Below are positions 29,281 to 42,547 of a stretch of DNA of 64,000 nt, in pieces. A program made the position numbers and the translations under genes. The stretch spans positions 37,624,326-37,688,325 of the forward strand of contig CM017559.1 in NCBI GenBank assembly GCA_007844125.1. The letters run 5' to 3'. Positions within the stretch are counted from its first letter, which is position 1. The number at the start of each line of letters is the position of its first letter. The notes under the pieces were generated by a model. The model was not told the origin of the DNA. It did no database searches and saw only the letters and a program-made list of their open reading frames with translations. The DNA is from Sinonovacula constricta. Its lineage: Eukaryota > Mollusca > Bivalvia > Cardiida > Solecurtidae.

Positions 29281-30359
29281 ATACATATATGATCACCTGT
29301 ATCTCTGTAGAATACATATATGATCACCTGTGTCACTGTAGAATACATATATGATCACCTGTGGCACTGTAGAGCACGTATATGATCATCTGTGTCACTG
29401 TAGAATACATACATGATCACCTGTGACACTGTAGAATACGTAAATGATCGCCTGTGTCACTCTAGAATACATATATGATCACCTGTGTCACTGTAGAATA
29501 CATATATGATCACCTGTGTCACTGTAGAACACGTATATGATCCCCTGTGTCAATGTAAAATACATTTATGATCACCTGTGTCACAGTAGAATACGTATAT
29601 GATTACCTGTGTCACTGAAGAATACATATGATCACCTGTGTCATTGTAGAATAGGTATATGATAACCTGTGTCACTGAAGAATACATATACGTTCACCTG
29701 TGCCACTGTAGAATACGTATATGATCACCTGTGCCACTGTCGTATACGTATAACATCACCTGTGCCACAGAAGAATAGGTATATGATAACCTGTGCCACT
29801 ATAGCATACTATATGATCACCTGTGTCACTGTAGAATACGTATACAAATCACCTTTGCCATTGTAGAATACGTATATGTTCACCTGTGCCACTGTAGAAT
29901 ACTATATGATCACATGTGGCATTGTAGAATACGTATATGATCACCTGTGTCACTGTATAATACGTATATGATCACCGTTGTCACTGTTGAATACGTATAT
30001 AATCACCTTTGCCATTGTTAAATACGTATATGTTCACCTTTGCCACTGTAGCATACTATATGATCACATGTGTCATTGTAGAATACGTATATGATCACCA
30101 GTGTCACTGTAGAATATGTATATGATGACCTGCGCCACTGTAGAATACATATATGATCAACTGTGTCACTGTAGAATACATATATAATCACCTGTGCCAC
30201 TGTAGAATCGCATATGATCACCTGTGTCACTGTAGAATAGGTATATGATCACCTGTGTCACTATAGAATACATATATGATCACCTGTATCTCTGTAGAAT
30301 ACGTATAAGATCACCTGTGCCACTGTAGAATACGTATATGATCACCTGTGTCACTGTAG
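29281..30359 (+). repeat. Transition between the two HOR dialects
   Basis: Here the CACATTTGCTACTG marker no longer occurs, and variants typical of the second dialect appear: GTATACAAATCACC at about 29,840, GATGACCTGCGCC near 30,123 and GAATCGCATATG near 30,207. Monomers in 29,290-29,860 are unusually heterogeneous, with TATCTCTG, CACAGAAGAATAGG and shortened ATACATATGATC forms, and do not fall into a long repeated unit. This is what an array edge, less often homogenised, would look like. Confidence 0.7.
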
Positions 30360-33300
30360 AATACATATAAGATCACCTGTGTCACTGTAGAATACATAAA
30401 TGATCAATGTGTCACTGTAGAATACATATATGATCACCTGTGTCACTGTAGAATACGTATATGATCAACTGTGTCACTGTAGAATACATATATAATCACC
30501 TGTGCCACTGTAGATTCGCATATGATCACCTGTGTCACTGTAGAATAGGTATATGATCACCTGTGTCACTGTAAAATACATATATGATCACCTGTATCTC
30601 TGTAGAATACGTATAAGATCACCTGTGTCACTGTAGAATACGTATATGATCACATGTGTCACTGTAGAATACATATATGATCACCTGTGTCACTGTAGAA
30701 TACGTATATGATCACATGTGTCACTGTAGAATACATATATGATCACCTGTGTCACTGTAGAATACGTATATGATTAACTGTGTCATTCTAGATTACCTAT
30801 ATGATCACCTGTGTCACTGTAGAAAACGAATTTGATTACATGTGTCACTGTAGAATACATATATGATCACCTGTGTCACTGTAGAATACGTACATGATCA
30901 ACTGTGTCACTGTAGAATACGTATATCATCACCTGTGTCACTGTAGAATACGTATATGATCACCTGTGTCACTGTAGAATACGTATATGATCACCTGTGT
31001 CACTGTAGAATACGTATATGATCACCTGTGTCACTGTAGAATAGGTATATGATCACCTGTGTCACTGTATAATACATATATGATCACCTGTGTCACTATA
31101 TAATACATATATGATCGCCTTTGTCACTCTAGAATACGTATATGACCACCTGTGTCACTGTAGAATACGTATATCATCACCTGTGTCACTGTAGAACACG
31201 TATATGATCACATGTGTCACTGTAGAATACGTATATGATCACCTGTGTCACTGTATAATACATATATGATCGCCTTTGTCACTCTAGAATACGTATATGA
31301 CCACCTGTGTCACTGTAGAATACATATATGATCACCTGTGTCACTGTAGAATACGTATATGATCAACTGTGTCACTGTAGAATACGTATACAAATCACCT
31401 TTGCCATTGTAGAATACGTATATGTTCACCTGTGCCACTGTAGAATACTATATGATCACATGTGCCATTGTAGAATACGTATATGATCACCTGTGTCACT
31501 GTATAATACGTATATGATCACCGTTGTCACTGTAGAATACGTATATAATCACCTTTGCCATTGTTAAATACGTATATGTTCACCTTTGCCACTGTAGCAT
31601 ACTATATGATCACATGTGCCATTGTAGAATACGTATATGATCACCAGTGTCACTGTAGAATATGTATATGATGACCTGCGTCATTGTAGAATACATATAT
31701 GATCAACTGTGTCACTTTAGAATACATATATAATCACCTGTGCCACTGTAGAATCGCATATGATCACCTGTGTCACTGTAGAATAGGTATATGATCACCT
31801 GTGTTACTATAGAATACATATATGATCACCTGTATCTCTGTAGAATACGTATAAGATCACCTGTGCCACTGTAGAATACGTATATGATCACCTGTGTCAC
31901 TGTAGAATACGTATAAGATCACCTGTGTCACTGTAGAATACATAAATGATCAATGTGTCACTGTAGAATACATATATGATCACCTGTGTCACTGTAGAAT
32001 ACGTATATGGTCAACTGTGTCACTGTAGAATACATATATAAACACCTGTGCCACTGTAGAATCGCATATGATCACCTGTGTCACTGTAGAATAGGTATAT
32101 GATCACCTGTGTCACTGTAAAATACATATATGATCACCTGTATCTCTGTAGAATACGTATAAGATCACCTGAGTCACTGTAGAATACGTATATGATCACA
32201 TGTGTCACTGTAGAATACATATATGATCACCTGTGTCACTGTAGAATACGTATAACATCACCTGTGCCACAGAAGAATAGGTATATGATAACCTGTGCCA
32301 CTATAGCATACTATATGATCACCTGTGTCACTGTAGAATACGTATACAAATCACCTTTGCCATTGTAGAATACGTATATGATCACCAGTGTCACTGTAGA
32401 ATATGTATATGATGACCTGCGCCACTGTAGAATACATATATGATCACCTGTATCTCTGTAGAATACGTATAAGATCACCTGAGTCACTGTAGAATACGTA
32501 TATGATCACATGTGTCACTGTAGAATACATATATGATCACCTGTGTCACTGTAGAATACGTATATGATCACATGTGTCACTGTAGAATACATATATGATC
32601 ACCTGTGTCACTGTAGAATACGTATATGATTAACTGTGTCATTCTAGATTACCTATATGATCACCTGTGTCACTGTAGAAAACGAATATGATTACATGTG
32701 TCACTGTAGAATACATATATGATCACCTGTGTCACTGTAGAATACGTATATGATCAACTGTGTCACTGTAGAATACGTATATCATCACCTGTGTCACTGT
32801 AGAATACGTATATGATCACCTGTGCCACTGTAGAATACGTATATGATCACCTGTGTCACTGTAGAATACGTATATGATCACCTGTGTCACTGTAGAATAC
32901 GTATATGATCACCTGTGTCACTGTATAATACATATATGATCACCTGTGTCGCTATATAATACATATATGATCGCCTTTGTCACTCTAGAATACGTATATG
33001 ACCACCTGTGTCACTGTAGAATACGTATATGATCACCTGTGTCACTGTAGAACACGTATATGATCACCTGTGTCACTGTATAATACATATATGATCGCCT
33101 TTGTCACTCTAGAATACGTATATGACCACCTGTGTCACTGTAGAATACATATATGATCACCTGTGTCACTGTAGAATACGTATATGATCAACTGTGTCAC
33201 TGTAGAATACGTATACAAATCACCTTTGCCATTGTAGAATACGTATATGTTCACCTGTGCCACTGTAGAATACTATATGATCACATGTGCCATTGTAGAA

Positions 33301-36300
33301 TACGTATATGATCACCTGTGTCACTGTATAATACGTATATGATCACCGTTGTCACTGTAGAATACGTATATAATCACCTTTGCCATTGTTAAATACGTAT
33401 ATGTTCACCTTTGCCACTGTAGCATACTATATGATCACATGTGCCATTGTAGAATACGTATATGATCACCAGTGTCACTGTAGAATATGTATATGATGAC
33501 CTGCGCCATTGTAGAATACATATATGATCAACTGTGTCACTTTAGAATACATATATAATCACCTGTGCCACTGTAGAATCGCATATGATCACCTGTGTCA
33601 CTGTAGAATAGGTATATGATCACCTGTGTTACTATAGAATACATATATGATCACCTGTATCTCTGTAGAATACGTATAAGATCACCTGTGCCACTGTAGA
33701 ATACGTATATGATCACCTGTGTCACTGTAGAATACGTATAAGATCACCTGTGTCACTGTAGAATACATAAATGATCAATGTGTCACTGTAGAATACATAT
33801 ATGATCAACTGTGTCACTGTAGAATACGTATATGGTCAACTGTGTCACTGTAGAATACATATATAAACACCTGTGCCACTGTAGAATCGCATATGATCAC
33901 CTGTGTCACTGTAGAATAGGTATATGATCACCTGTGTCACTGTAAAATACATATATGATCACCTGTATCTCTGTAGAATACGTATAAGATCACCTGAGTC
34001 ACTGTAGAATACGTATATGATCACATGTGTCACTGTAGAATACATATATGATCACCTGTGTCACTGTAGAATACGTATAACATCACCTGTGCCACAGAAG
34101 AATAGGTATATGATAACCTGTGCCACTATAGCATACTATATGATCACCTGTGTCACTGTAGAATACGTATACAAATCACCTTTGCCATTGTAGAATACGT
34201 ATATGATCACCAGTGTCACTGTAGAATATGTATATGATGACCTGCGCCACTGTAGAATACATATATGATCAACTGTGTCACTTTAGAATACATATATAAT
34301 CACCTGTGCCACTGTAGAATCGCATATGATTACCTGTGTCACTGTAGAATAGGTATATGATCACCTGTGTTACTATAGAATACATATATGATCACCTGTA
34401 TCTCTGTAGAATACGTATAAGATCACCTGTGCCACTGTAGAATACGTATATGATCACCTGTGTCACTGTAGAATACGTATAAGATCACCTGTGTCACTGT
34501 AGAATACATAAATGATCGATGTGTCACTGTAGAATACATATATGATCACCTGTGTCACTGTAGAATACGTATATGATCAACTGTGTCACTGTAGAATACA
34601 TATATAAACACCTGTGCCACTGTAGAATCGCATATGATCACCTGTGTCACTGTAGAATAGGTATATGATCACCTGTGTCACTGTAAAATACATATATGAT
34701 CACCTGTATCTCTGTAGAATACGTATAAGATCACCTGAGTCACTGTAGAATACGTATATGATCACATGTGTCACTGTAGAATACATATATGATCACCTGT
34801 GTCACTGTAGAATACGTATATGATCACATGTGTCACTGTAGAATACATATATGATCACCTGTGTCACTGTAGAATACGTATATGATTAACTGTGTCATTC
34901 TAGATTACCTATATGATCACCTGTGTCACTGTAGAAAACGAATATGATTACATGTGTCACTGTAGAATACATATATGATCACCTGTGTCACTGTAGAATA
35001 CGTATATGATCAACTGTGTCACTGTAGAATACGTATATCATCACCTGTGTCACTGTAGAATACGTATATGATCACCTGTGTCACTGTAGAATACGTATAT
35101 GATCACCTGTGTCACTGTAGAATACGTATATGATCACCTGTGTCACTGTAGAATACGTATATGATCACCTGTGTCACTGTATAATACATATATGATCACC
35201 TGTGTCGCTATATAATACATATATGATCGCCTTTGTCACTCTAGAATACGTATATGACCACCTGTGTCACTGTAGAATACGTATATGATCACCTGTGTCA
35301 CTGTAGAACACGTATATGATCACATGTGTCACTGTAGAATACATATAAGATCACCTGTGTCACTGTAGAATACATAAATGATCAATGTGTCACTGTAGAA
35401 TACATATATGATCACCTGTGTCACTGTAGAATACGTATATGATCAACTGTGTCACTGTAGAATACATATATAATCACCTGTGCCACTGTAGATTCGCATA
35501 TGATCACCTGTGTCACTGTAGAATAGGTATATGATCACCTGTGTCACTGTAAAATACATATATGATCACCTGTATCTCTGTAGAATACGTATAAGATCAC
35601 CTGTGTCACTGTAGAATACGTATATGATCACATGTGTCACTGTAGAATACATATATGATCACCTGTGTCACTGTAGAATACGTATATGATCACATGTGTC
35701 ACTGTAGAATACATATATGATCACCTGTGTCACTGTAGAATACGTATATGATTAACTGTGTCATTCTAGATTACCTATATGATCACCTGTGTCACTGTAG
35801 AAAACGAATTTGATTACATGTGTCACTGTAGAATACATATATGATCACCTGTGTCACTGTAGAATACGTACATGATCAACTGTGTCACTGTAGAATACGT
35901 ATATCATCACCTGTGTCACTGTAGAATACGTATATGATCACCTGTGTCACTGTAGAATACGTATATGATCACCTGTGTCACTGTAGAATACGTATATGAT
36001 CACCTGTGTCACTGTAGAATACGTATATGATCACCTGTGTCACTGTATAATACATATATGATCACCTGTGTCACTATATAATACATATATGATCGCCTTT
36101 GTCACTCTAGAATACGTATATGACCACCTGTGTCACTGTAGAATACGTATATGATCACCTGTGTCACTGTAGAACACGTATATGATCACATGTGTCACTG
36201 TAGAATACGTATATGATCACCTGTGTCACTGTATAATACATATATGATCGCCTTTGTCACTCTAGAATACGTATATGACCACCTGTGTCACTGTAGAATA

Positions 36301-39250
36301 CATATATGATCACCTGTGTCACTGTAGAATACGTATATGATCAACTGTGTCACTGTAGAATACGTATACAAATCACCTTTGCCATTGTAGAATACGTATA
36401 TGTTCACCTGTGCCACTGTAGAATACTATATGATCACATGTGCCATTGTAGAATACGTATATGATCACCTGTGTCACTGTATAATACGTATATGATCACC
36501 GTTGTCACTGTAGAATACGTATATAATCACCTTTGCCATTGTTAAATACGTATATGTTCACCTTTGCCACTGTAGCATACTATATGATCACATGTGCCAT
36601 TGTAGAATACGTATATGATCACCAGTGTCACTGTAGAATATGTATATGATGACCTGCGCCATTGTAGAATACATATATGATCAACTGTGTCACTTTAGAA
36701 TACATATATAATCACCTGTGCCACTGTAGAATCGCATATGATCACCTGTGTCACTGTAGAATAGGTATATGATCACCTGTGTTACTATAGAATACATATA
36801 TGATCACCTGTATCTCTGTAGAATACGTATAAGATCACCTGTGCCACTGTAGAATACGTATATGATCACCTGTGTCACTGTAGAATACGTATAAGATCAC
36901 CTGTGTCACTGTAGAATACATAAATGATCAATGTGTCACTGTAGAATACATATATGATCACCTGTGTCACTGTAGAATACGTATATGGTCAACTGTGTCA
37001 CTGTAGAATACATATATAAACACCTGTGCCACTGTAGAATCGCATATGATCACCTGTGTCACTGTAGAATAGGTATATGATCACCTGTGTCACTGTAAAA
37101 TACATATATGATCACCTGTATCTCTGTAGAATACGTATAAGATCACCTGAGTCACTGTAGAATACGTATATGATCACATGTGTCACTGTAGAATACATAT
37201 ATGATCACCTGTGTCACTGTAGAATACGTATAACATCACCTGTGCCACAGAAGAATAGGTATATGATAACCTGTGCCACTATAGCATACTATATGATCAC
37301 CTGTGTCACTGTAGAATACGTATACAAATCACCTTTGCCATTGTAGAATACGTATATGATCACCAGTGTCACTGTAGAATATGTATATGATGACCTGCGC
37401 CACTGTAGAATACATATATGATCAACTGTGTCACTTTAGAATACATATATAATCACCTGTGCCACTGTAGAATCGCATATGATCACCTGTGTCACTGTAG
37501 AATAGGTATATGATCACCTGTGTTACTATAGAATACATATATGATCACCTGTATCTCTGTAGAATACGTATAAGATCACCTGTGCCACTGTAGAATACGT
37601 ATATGATCACCTGTGTCACTGTAGAATACGTATAAGATCACCTGTGTCACTGTAGAATACATAAATGATCGATGTGTCACTGTAGAATACATATATGATC
37701 ACCTGTGTCACTGTAGAATACGTATATGATCAACTGTGTCACTGTAGAATACATATATAAACACCTGTGCCACTGTAGAATCGCATATGATCACCTGTGT
37801 CACTGTAGAATAGGTATATGATCACCTGTGTCACTGTAAAATACATATATGATCACCTGTATCTCTGTAGAATACGTATAAGATCACCTGAGTCACTGTA
37901 GAATACGTATATGATCACATGTGTCACTGTAGAATACATATATGATCACCTGTGTCACTGTAGAATACGTATATGATCACATGTGTCACTGTAGAATACA
38001 TATATGATCACCTGTGTCACTGTAGAATACGTATATGATTAACTGTGTCATTCTAGATTACCTATATGATCACCTGTGTCACTGTAGAAAACGAATATGA
38101 TTACATGTGTCACTGTAGAATACATATATGATCACCTGTGTCACTGTAGAATACGTATATGATCAACTGTGTCACTGTAGAATACGTATATCATCACCTG
38201 TGTCACTGTAGAATACGTATATGATCACCTGTGTCACTGTAGAATACGTATATGATCACCTGTGTCACTGTAGAATACGTATATGATCACCTGTGTCACT
38301 GTAGAATACGTATATGATCACCTGTGTCACTGTATAATACATATATGATCACCTGTGTCGCTATATAATACATATATGATCGCCTTTGTCACTCTAGAAT
38401 ACGTATATGACCACCTGTGTCACTGTAGAATACGTATATGATCACCTGTGTCACTGTAGAACACGTATATGATCACATGTGTCACTGTAGAATACGTATA
38501 TGATCACCTGTGTCACTGTATAATACATATATGATCGCCTTTGTCACTCTAGAATACGTATATGACCACCTTTGTCACTGTAGAATACATATATGATCAC
38601 CTGTGTCACTGTAGAATACGTATATGATCAACTGTGTCACTGTAGAATACGTATATGATCACATGTGTCACTGTAGAAAACGAATATGATTACATGTGTC
38701 ACTGTAGAATACATATATGATCACCTGTGTCACTGTAGAATACGTATATGATCAACTGTGTCACTGTAGAATACGTATATCATCACCTGTGTCACTGTAG
38801 AATACGTATATGATCACCTGTGTCACTGTAGAATACGTATATGATCACCTGTGTCACTGTAGAATACGTATATGATCACCTGTGTCACTGTAGAATACGT
38901 ATATGATCACCTGTGTCACTGTATAATACATATATGATCACCTGTGTCGCTATATAATACATATATGATCGCCTTTGTCACTCTAGAATACGTATATGAC
39001 CACCTGTGTCACTGTAGAATACGTATATGATCACCTGTGTCACTGTAGAACACGTATATGATCACATGTGTCACTGTAGAATACGTATATGATCACCTGT
39101 GTCACTGTATAATACATATATGATCGCCTTTGTCACTCTAGAATACGTATATGACCACCTTTGTCACTGTAGAATACATATATGATCACCTGTGTCACTG
39201 TAGAATACGTATATGATCAACTGTGTCACTGTAGAATACGTATATGATCA
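30360..39250 (+). repeat. Second HOR dialect, nested duplications
   Basis: No CACATTTGCTACTG marker is present. The diagnostic variants are GAATCGCATATGATC, ATAAATGATCAATGTG, GTATACAAATC, GATGACCTGCGCC and CGCTATATAATAC. Landmark offsets show nested copying: 30,360-32,440 matches 35,338-37,418 (offset 4,978); 31,386-32,440 matches 33,211-34,265 (offset 1,825); about 33,211-35,340 matches 36,364-38,492 (offset 3,153, and 1,825 + 3,153 = 4,978). A 589-bp unit (19 monomers) is then repeated at 38,075-38,660 and 38,664-39,250. ATGATCAATG or its GATCGATG form occurs at about 30,402, 31,948, 33,773, 34,514, 35,380, 36,925 and 37,667, which tracks the copies. Confidence 0.87.
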
Positions 39251-39923
39251 CATGTGTCACTGTAGAATACGTATATGAGCACCTGTGTCACTGTAGAACA
39301 CGTATATGATCACCTGTGTCACTGTAGAACACGTATATGATCACCTGTGTCACTGTAGAATACATATATGATCACCTGTGTCACTCTAGAATACATATAT
39401 GATCACCTGCGTCACTGTAGAAAACGTATATGATCACATGTGTCACTGTAGAATACATATATGATCACCCGTGTCACTGTAGAATACGTATATGATCGCC
39501 TGTGTCACTGTGAATACGTATATGATCACCTGTGTCACTGGAGAATACATATATGATCAACTGTGCCACTGTAGAATAGATATATGATCACCTGTGTCTC
39601 TGTAGAATACGTATATGATCACCTGTGCCATTGTAGAATACGTATATGATCACCTGTGTCACTGTAGAATACGTATATGATTACCTTTGTCACTGTAGAA
39701 CACGTATATGATCACCTGTGTCTATGTATAATACGTATATGATCACCTGTGTCACTGTAGAATACGTATATGATCACCTGTGTCACTGTAGAATACGTAT
39801 ATGATCACCTGTGTCACTGTAGAATATGTATATGATCACATGTGTCACTGTAGAACACGTATATGATTCCCTGTGTCACTGTAGAATACATATATGATCA
39901 CCTGTGTCACTCTAGAATACATA
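39251..39923 (+). repeat. Satellite flank left of the insertion, with uninterrupted paralogous site
   Basis: Near-consensus monomers with little HOR structure. The pair of monomers at about 39,365-39,425 reads GTGTCACTCTAGAATACA, then TATATGATCACCTGCGTC, then AAAACG. This is the sequence obtained by joining the left flank of the transposon to its right flank and removing one TA. It therefore serves as an internal reference for the pre-insertion site. One monomer near 39,510 has lost a base pair (CTGTGAATACG). Confidence 0.8.
39922..39923. repeat. TA target-site duplication, left copy
   Basis: The satellite monomer reads AGAATACATA up to the element and resumes TATATGATCACC after it (second TA at 43,780-43,781). 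Removing one TA restores the normal ACATATATGATC of the monomer, as seen uninterrupted near 39,385. Because the site is an AT alternation, AT rather than TA cannot be excluded from this copy alone. Confidence 0.8.
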
Positions 39924-39948
39924 CAGTTCTGGAACCGTATCAGTTGTC
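39924..39948 (+). repeat. Left terminal inverted repeat (25 bp)
   Basis: Begins CAGTTCTGG and ends CAGTTGTC. It matches the reverse complement of 43,755-43,779 at 22 of 25 positions (differences at positions 8, 10 and 17). Similarity beyond position 25 is patchy, limited to ATCGTATA/ACGATATA-like runs. Confidence 0.88.
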
Positions 39949-40050
39949 ACACGATACGATATACGTACGGTACGATTACGTTCGATGTACGATACCATGT
40001 GCGGTTTTTACACGATACCATACACGTTACGGTTCGATACCATACACGAT
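39949..40050 (+). repeat. Left subterminal CGATACC/CGTTACG cluster
   Basis: A dense set of short related motifs just inside the left terminus: ACGATACGATATACG, TACGATTACGTTCG, three CGATACCAT-type words and CGTTACGGTTCGATAC at 40,025-40,040. The last aligns in the same orientation with 43,612-43,627 at 14 of 16 positions. In many TIR transposons subterminal arrays of this sort are transposase-binding sites; here that role is inferred from position only. Confidence 0.6.
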
Positions 40051-40645
40051 ATGCCCCAATCGGCCCAATTCCAGCGCATATAGGCGGTAATGTTTTCACA
40101 CCTTTCAAATGAGACAATACAACTATTTCCGTCTGAACGGTAAAATGTGTAGGCAAATGATAAGTAATTGACGCCAATATGATAGCCTGCTTAAACATTG
40201 AACAAATGTGTAAAAATGTACCATGTTACAATTAATTTAAATCTGTAATTTCGTAACATTCTTACACCACTCTTCTATACACATATATTTCAATGTTCTA
40301 CCCCTATTCCCCGCATCCGTATTTGCGTTTTACTGAAGTGAAATTTCACAGCCAGATTATGTGTGCTGGTATCTTCATACATGTATGACATGTCTTCAGA
40401 CCGGATGCAGGTGTTGTGCACTACAGCTAAATGACCACTGCCCGTCTAATTTGAATAGAAACGTTGTGTCATAAAAGTGGCAATCTGGGCTTATACTCGC
40501 TCGCGTGAATTGTAGGTACATGTACCGAATAACCTACATAAATGGACTAGCTGCTAGAAAATAAATAAAATCAGAAACATACCATTGTCTCATACTCATA
40601 CATATAAGTACTATTTAAATAAAAAAAAATCGGTAAGGAATAGTA
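40051..40645. other. Transposon interior, no recognisable gene
   Basis: AT-rich single-copy-looking sequence between the left subterminal repeats and the RNase H relic. An 83-codon minus-strand frame spans 39,947-40,198 but runs into the terminal repeat and has no recognisable motif. An A-run lies just before the retroelement relic, at about 40,620. I see no promoter, RNA gene or repeat that I can support. Confidence 0.5.
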
Positions 40646-41270
40646 GAATATGGGTCAATCGGGAAAAAACTTAAAAAGATAGAAACAGAGCTAATAAATA
40701 ATATTTATATCATTATGAGACAAAATTGGACTAACAACCGACAAATTAACACCTCCACTTAATCCTTTCCATGTAGGGGTCAAATCCATTAACATTAAAA
40801 CAAATTTAGAAGACGTAATCGACGTAATTGAGAAGAATATTCCCTTAGTAAAACTCAACTCAAATACTGAGTACTGAGATATCGCTACCCACATCCACAT
40901 CTACACCGACGGTAGCAAGGATACAAACAAAAATGCTATAGGAGCATGAGTTATTTTGATTGAGAATCAACAGATTAAATAAACAAGGCCAAAATAAAAC
41001 TAAACACTAGACATTCTATATTTAGATGCGAACTGTTAATTATAACCCATAAAATGTGTTCAAAAAGAACAAAATCGCCGATCAACAATAAATATTTAAC
41101 CCGGCTCTCTTAGTTATTTACAAGCATTTCAGACATTTTACGGAAAGAATAGACAAGAACTTATCAAAGAAATATATAGATTAAAATACTAAAATACAAA
41201 TGTTAAGCAAAATCTCTAATATGATTTGGAGATTGGAACTCACCATCATAATATAGCCTATGATTAAATA
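40646..41270 (+). pseudogene. Decayed non-LTR retrotransposon fragment (RNase H domain)
   Basis: Plus-strand translation over three frames recovers landmarks of the region from the end of a reverse transcriptase through a type I RNase H. In order: EYGSIGKKLKKIE (from 40,646), resembling the YGS...LKKL segment that follows RT in I/Jockey-like LINEs; LTPPLN near 40,740; IYTDGSK at 40,899-40,919 with the first catalytic Asp; an in-frame TGA at 40,947 after AIGA; SIFRCELL at 41,015-41,038 with the catalytic Glu; SLSYLQAF at 41,106-41,129, where the preceding catalytic Asp codon is lost; then a Trp at 41,227 where the WIPSH-type motif is expected. Asp to Glu is about 41 codons and Asp to SLS about 66, close to the RNase H pattern. 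Frameshifts separate the pieces. The fragment is inactive. The exact LINE clade is not determined. Confidence 0.72.
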
Positions 41271-41316
41271 TTACTAGACTCAGACTCGGATCCAGCTACC
41301 TAGGTGAAGAAAGTAA

Positions 41317-41339
41317 CCCCCCCCCCCCACCCCCACCCC
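41317..41339. repeat. C-rich tract, possible G-quadruplex on the minus strand
   Basis: A run of 12 C, then A, 5 C, A and 4 C. The minus strand therefore holds three G-runs, the longest of which could supply two stems of a quadruplex. It lies just past the end of the retrotransposon relic in otherwise AT-rich sequence. Confidence 0.6.
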
Positions 41340-42547
41340 GCTCCCGACAAAGCAGAACTAATAATACGCGCTCTTAATTTTTTTTAGAATAAATGCATTT
41401 CATTAAATATTTAATTATTAATATAGGATAACACCTACATAAACTGAATTAATACAATGTTCAACCGATATCATATCCAAATCAAACGATAACTAAAGTT
41501 TCAAAACCCAGAAGACACGTGATGGGGTGAAATCTCTTTAAAATCTAAACATTCCTAATAAACCCATTCTCTGATTGGCTGGACCCCAATTTGGTGGAAG
41601 ATTATGACTGCTCTTTGTTTAAAGGCATTACACCTCTAAGAAACTGTTTCTTAAAATTTTCACCATTGAAATGTTTTCTACTCCTGATTAGAGCTGGCAC
41701 TTTTTGAACTAAAAGTGAACATGAAATCGGTTGATTATGAACAAATAACACATTAAGTTACACACTAGTTACGAGGATGTTTTAAAGTGAAAAAAGGTAC
41801 GGGAAAAGCGTGTGGGTAGTTAAGCTTGGGTTTGTAATTAAGTTAGTTTAGTATATCGTATATAATATACATTTTAGTAGAGAATTGAATGTATTTAATG
41901 TATTTAATATCTTCTAGGTATTAAAGTGTTGCATTTTTATTAAATCTGCCGTTTTCCGCTGGTACAAAAAGCAAAGACACGTGTGAATAATATAGGTCTT
42001 TGTAGCTAATCTCTTGCTATTGTGTGCTGCCTTAACCAAAACAGCACGGGGTTAAAGTATTTCTCTCTGTCACAGTAAGGACAGTTCCTATTGGTGAACT
42101 TGCATTCTTTACCAGGGTAGCTTGATCCTAGTTTTAATTAAAAAACTATTCTAAACTAACGATATTGTGGCAGTAAATATTGAACTTAGAGTCTTACCAA
42201 CATATCCGAATATCTGAATTTGTGCGTTATTTATTATATTTATTTTATTAATTATAGCTCTTTCTCCATGGCTTGGTATCCATCCTAGTTTTATAAAGGC
42301 ATTGAGGTTTTTTGACAGGAAACTGTAAAGACTATATTTGTCTGCTGACTTGCTTGATTTTGCAATGATTAGATATTATATCATTTTCTATTGTTACCCC
42401 AACGGTATTCTTTTCAGTATTCATACTGACGTCAACGTACATGCCGTTGTGCGCTAGTTATTTTAGGAGAGTATGTAAATGGCTTCATTATCCTAAAAAG
42501 ACTTACAAAGGACCATTTCGTTATAAGAGGAAATCGATTTAAGAACA
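41340..42547. other. Transposon interior, no recognisable gene
   Basis: About 1.2 kb of AT-rich sequence with many stops in all frames. There are short A/T runs (for example near 41,380) and small AT palindromes (ATATCGTATATAATATAC near 41,853). No conserved protein motif, tRNA-like element or tandem repeat is visible to me. Confidence 0.5.

Larger units (their letters stand above)
1..39923 (+). repeat. 31-bp satellite array, left arm
   Basis: Continuous head-to-tail tandem repeat with a 31-bp monomer; starts of GATCACC-type units at 249, 280 and 311 show the exact spacing. Most monomers are 31 bp. Recurrent variants of 30 bp (such as those with GCATACTATAT or with GAATCGCATATG) and 32 bp (with GTATACAAATC) make the long periods slightly off multiples of 31. 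I saw no inverted monomer. The array runs off the left window edge and ends at the transposon insertion. At 31 bp the unit is minisatellite-sized, but the array length is that of a satellite. A pericentromeric, subtelomeric or other heterochromatic location is plausible but cannot be shown here. No gene was found within it; small open frames are by-products of the repeat. Confidence 0.98.

Noticed and set aside
1..39923. CRISPR-like array of short regular repeats.
   Set aside because: Repeats are contiguous with no unique spacers, and there are no cas genes.
39916..39931. 8-bp target duplication of a hAT-type insertion.
   Set aside because: The eight bases on each side of the terminal repeats do not match; only TA (or AT) is duplicated.
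39863..40198. Three overlapping frames of 72-83 codons at the left transposon boundary.
   Set aside because: They run from satellite or terminal repeat into unique DNA on both strands, and the translations follow the CGATACC repeats.
40691..40900. A 69-codon minus-strand frame inside the transposon.
   Set aside because: It is antisense to the RNase H relic, whose plus-strand reading explains this sequence better.
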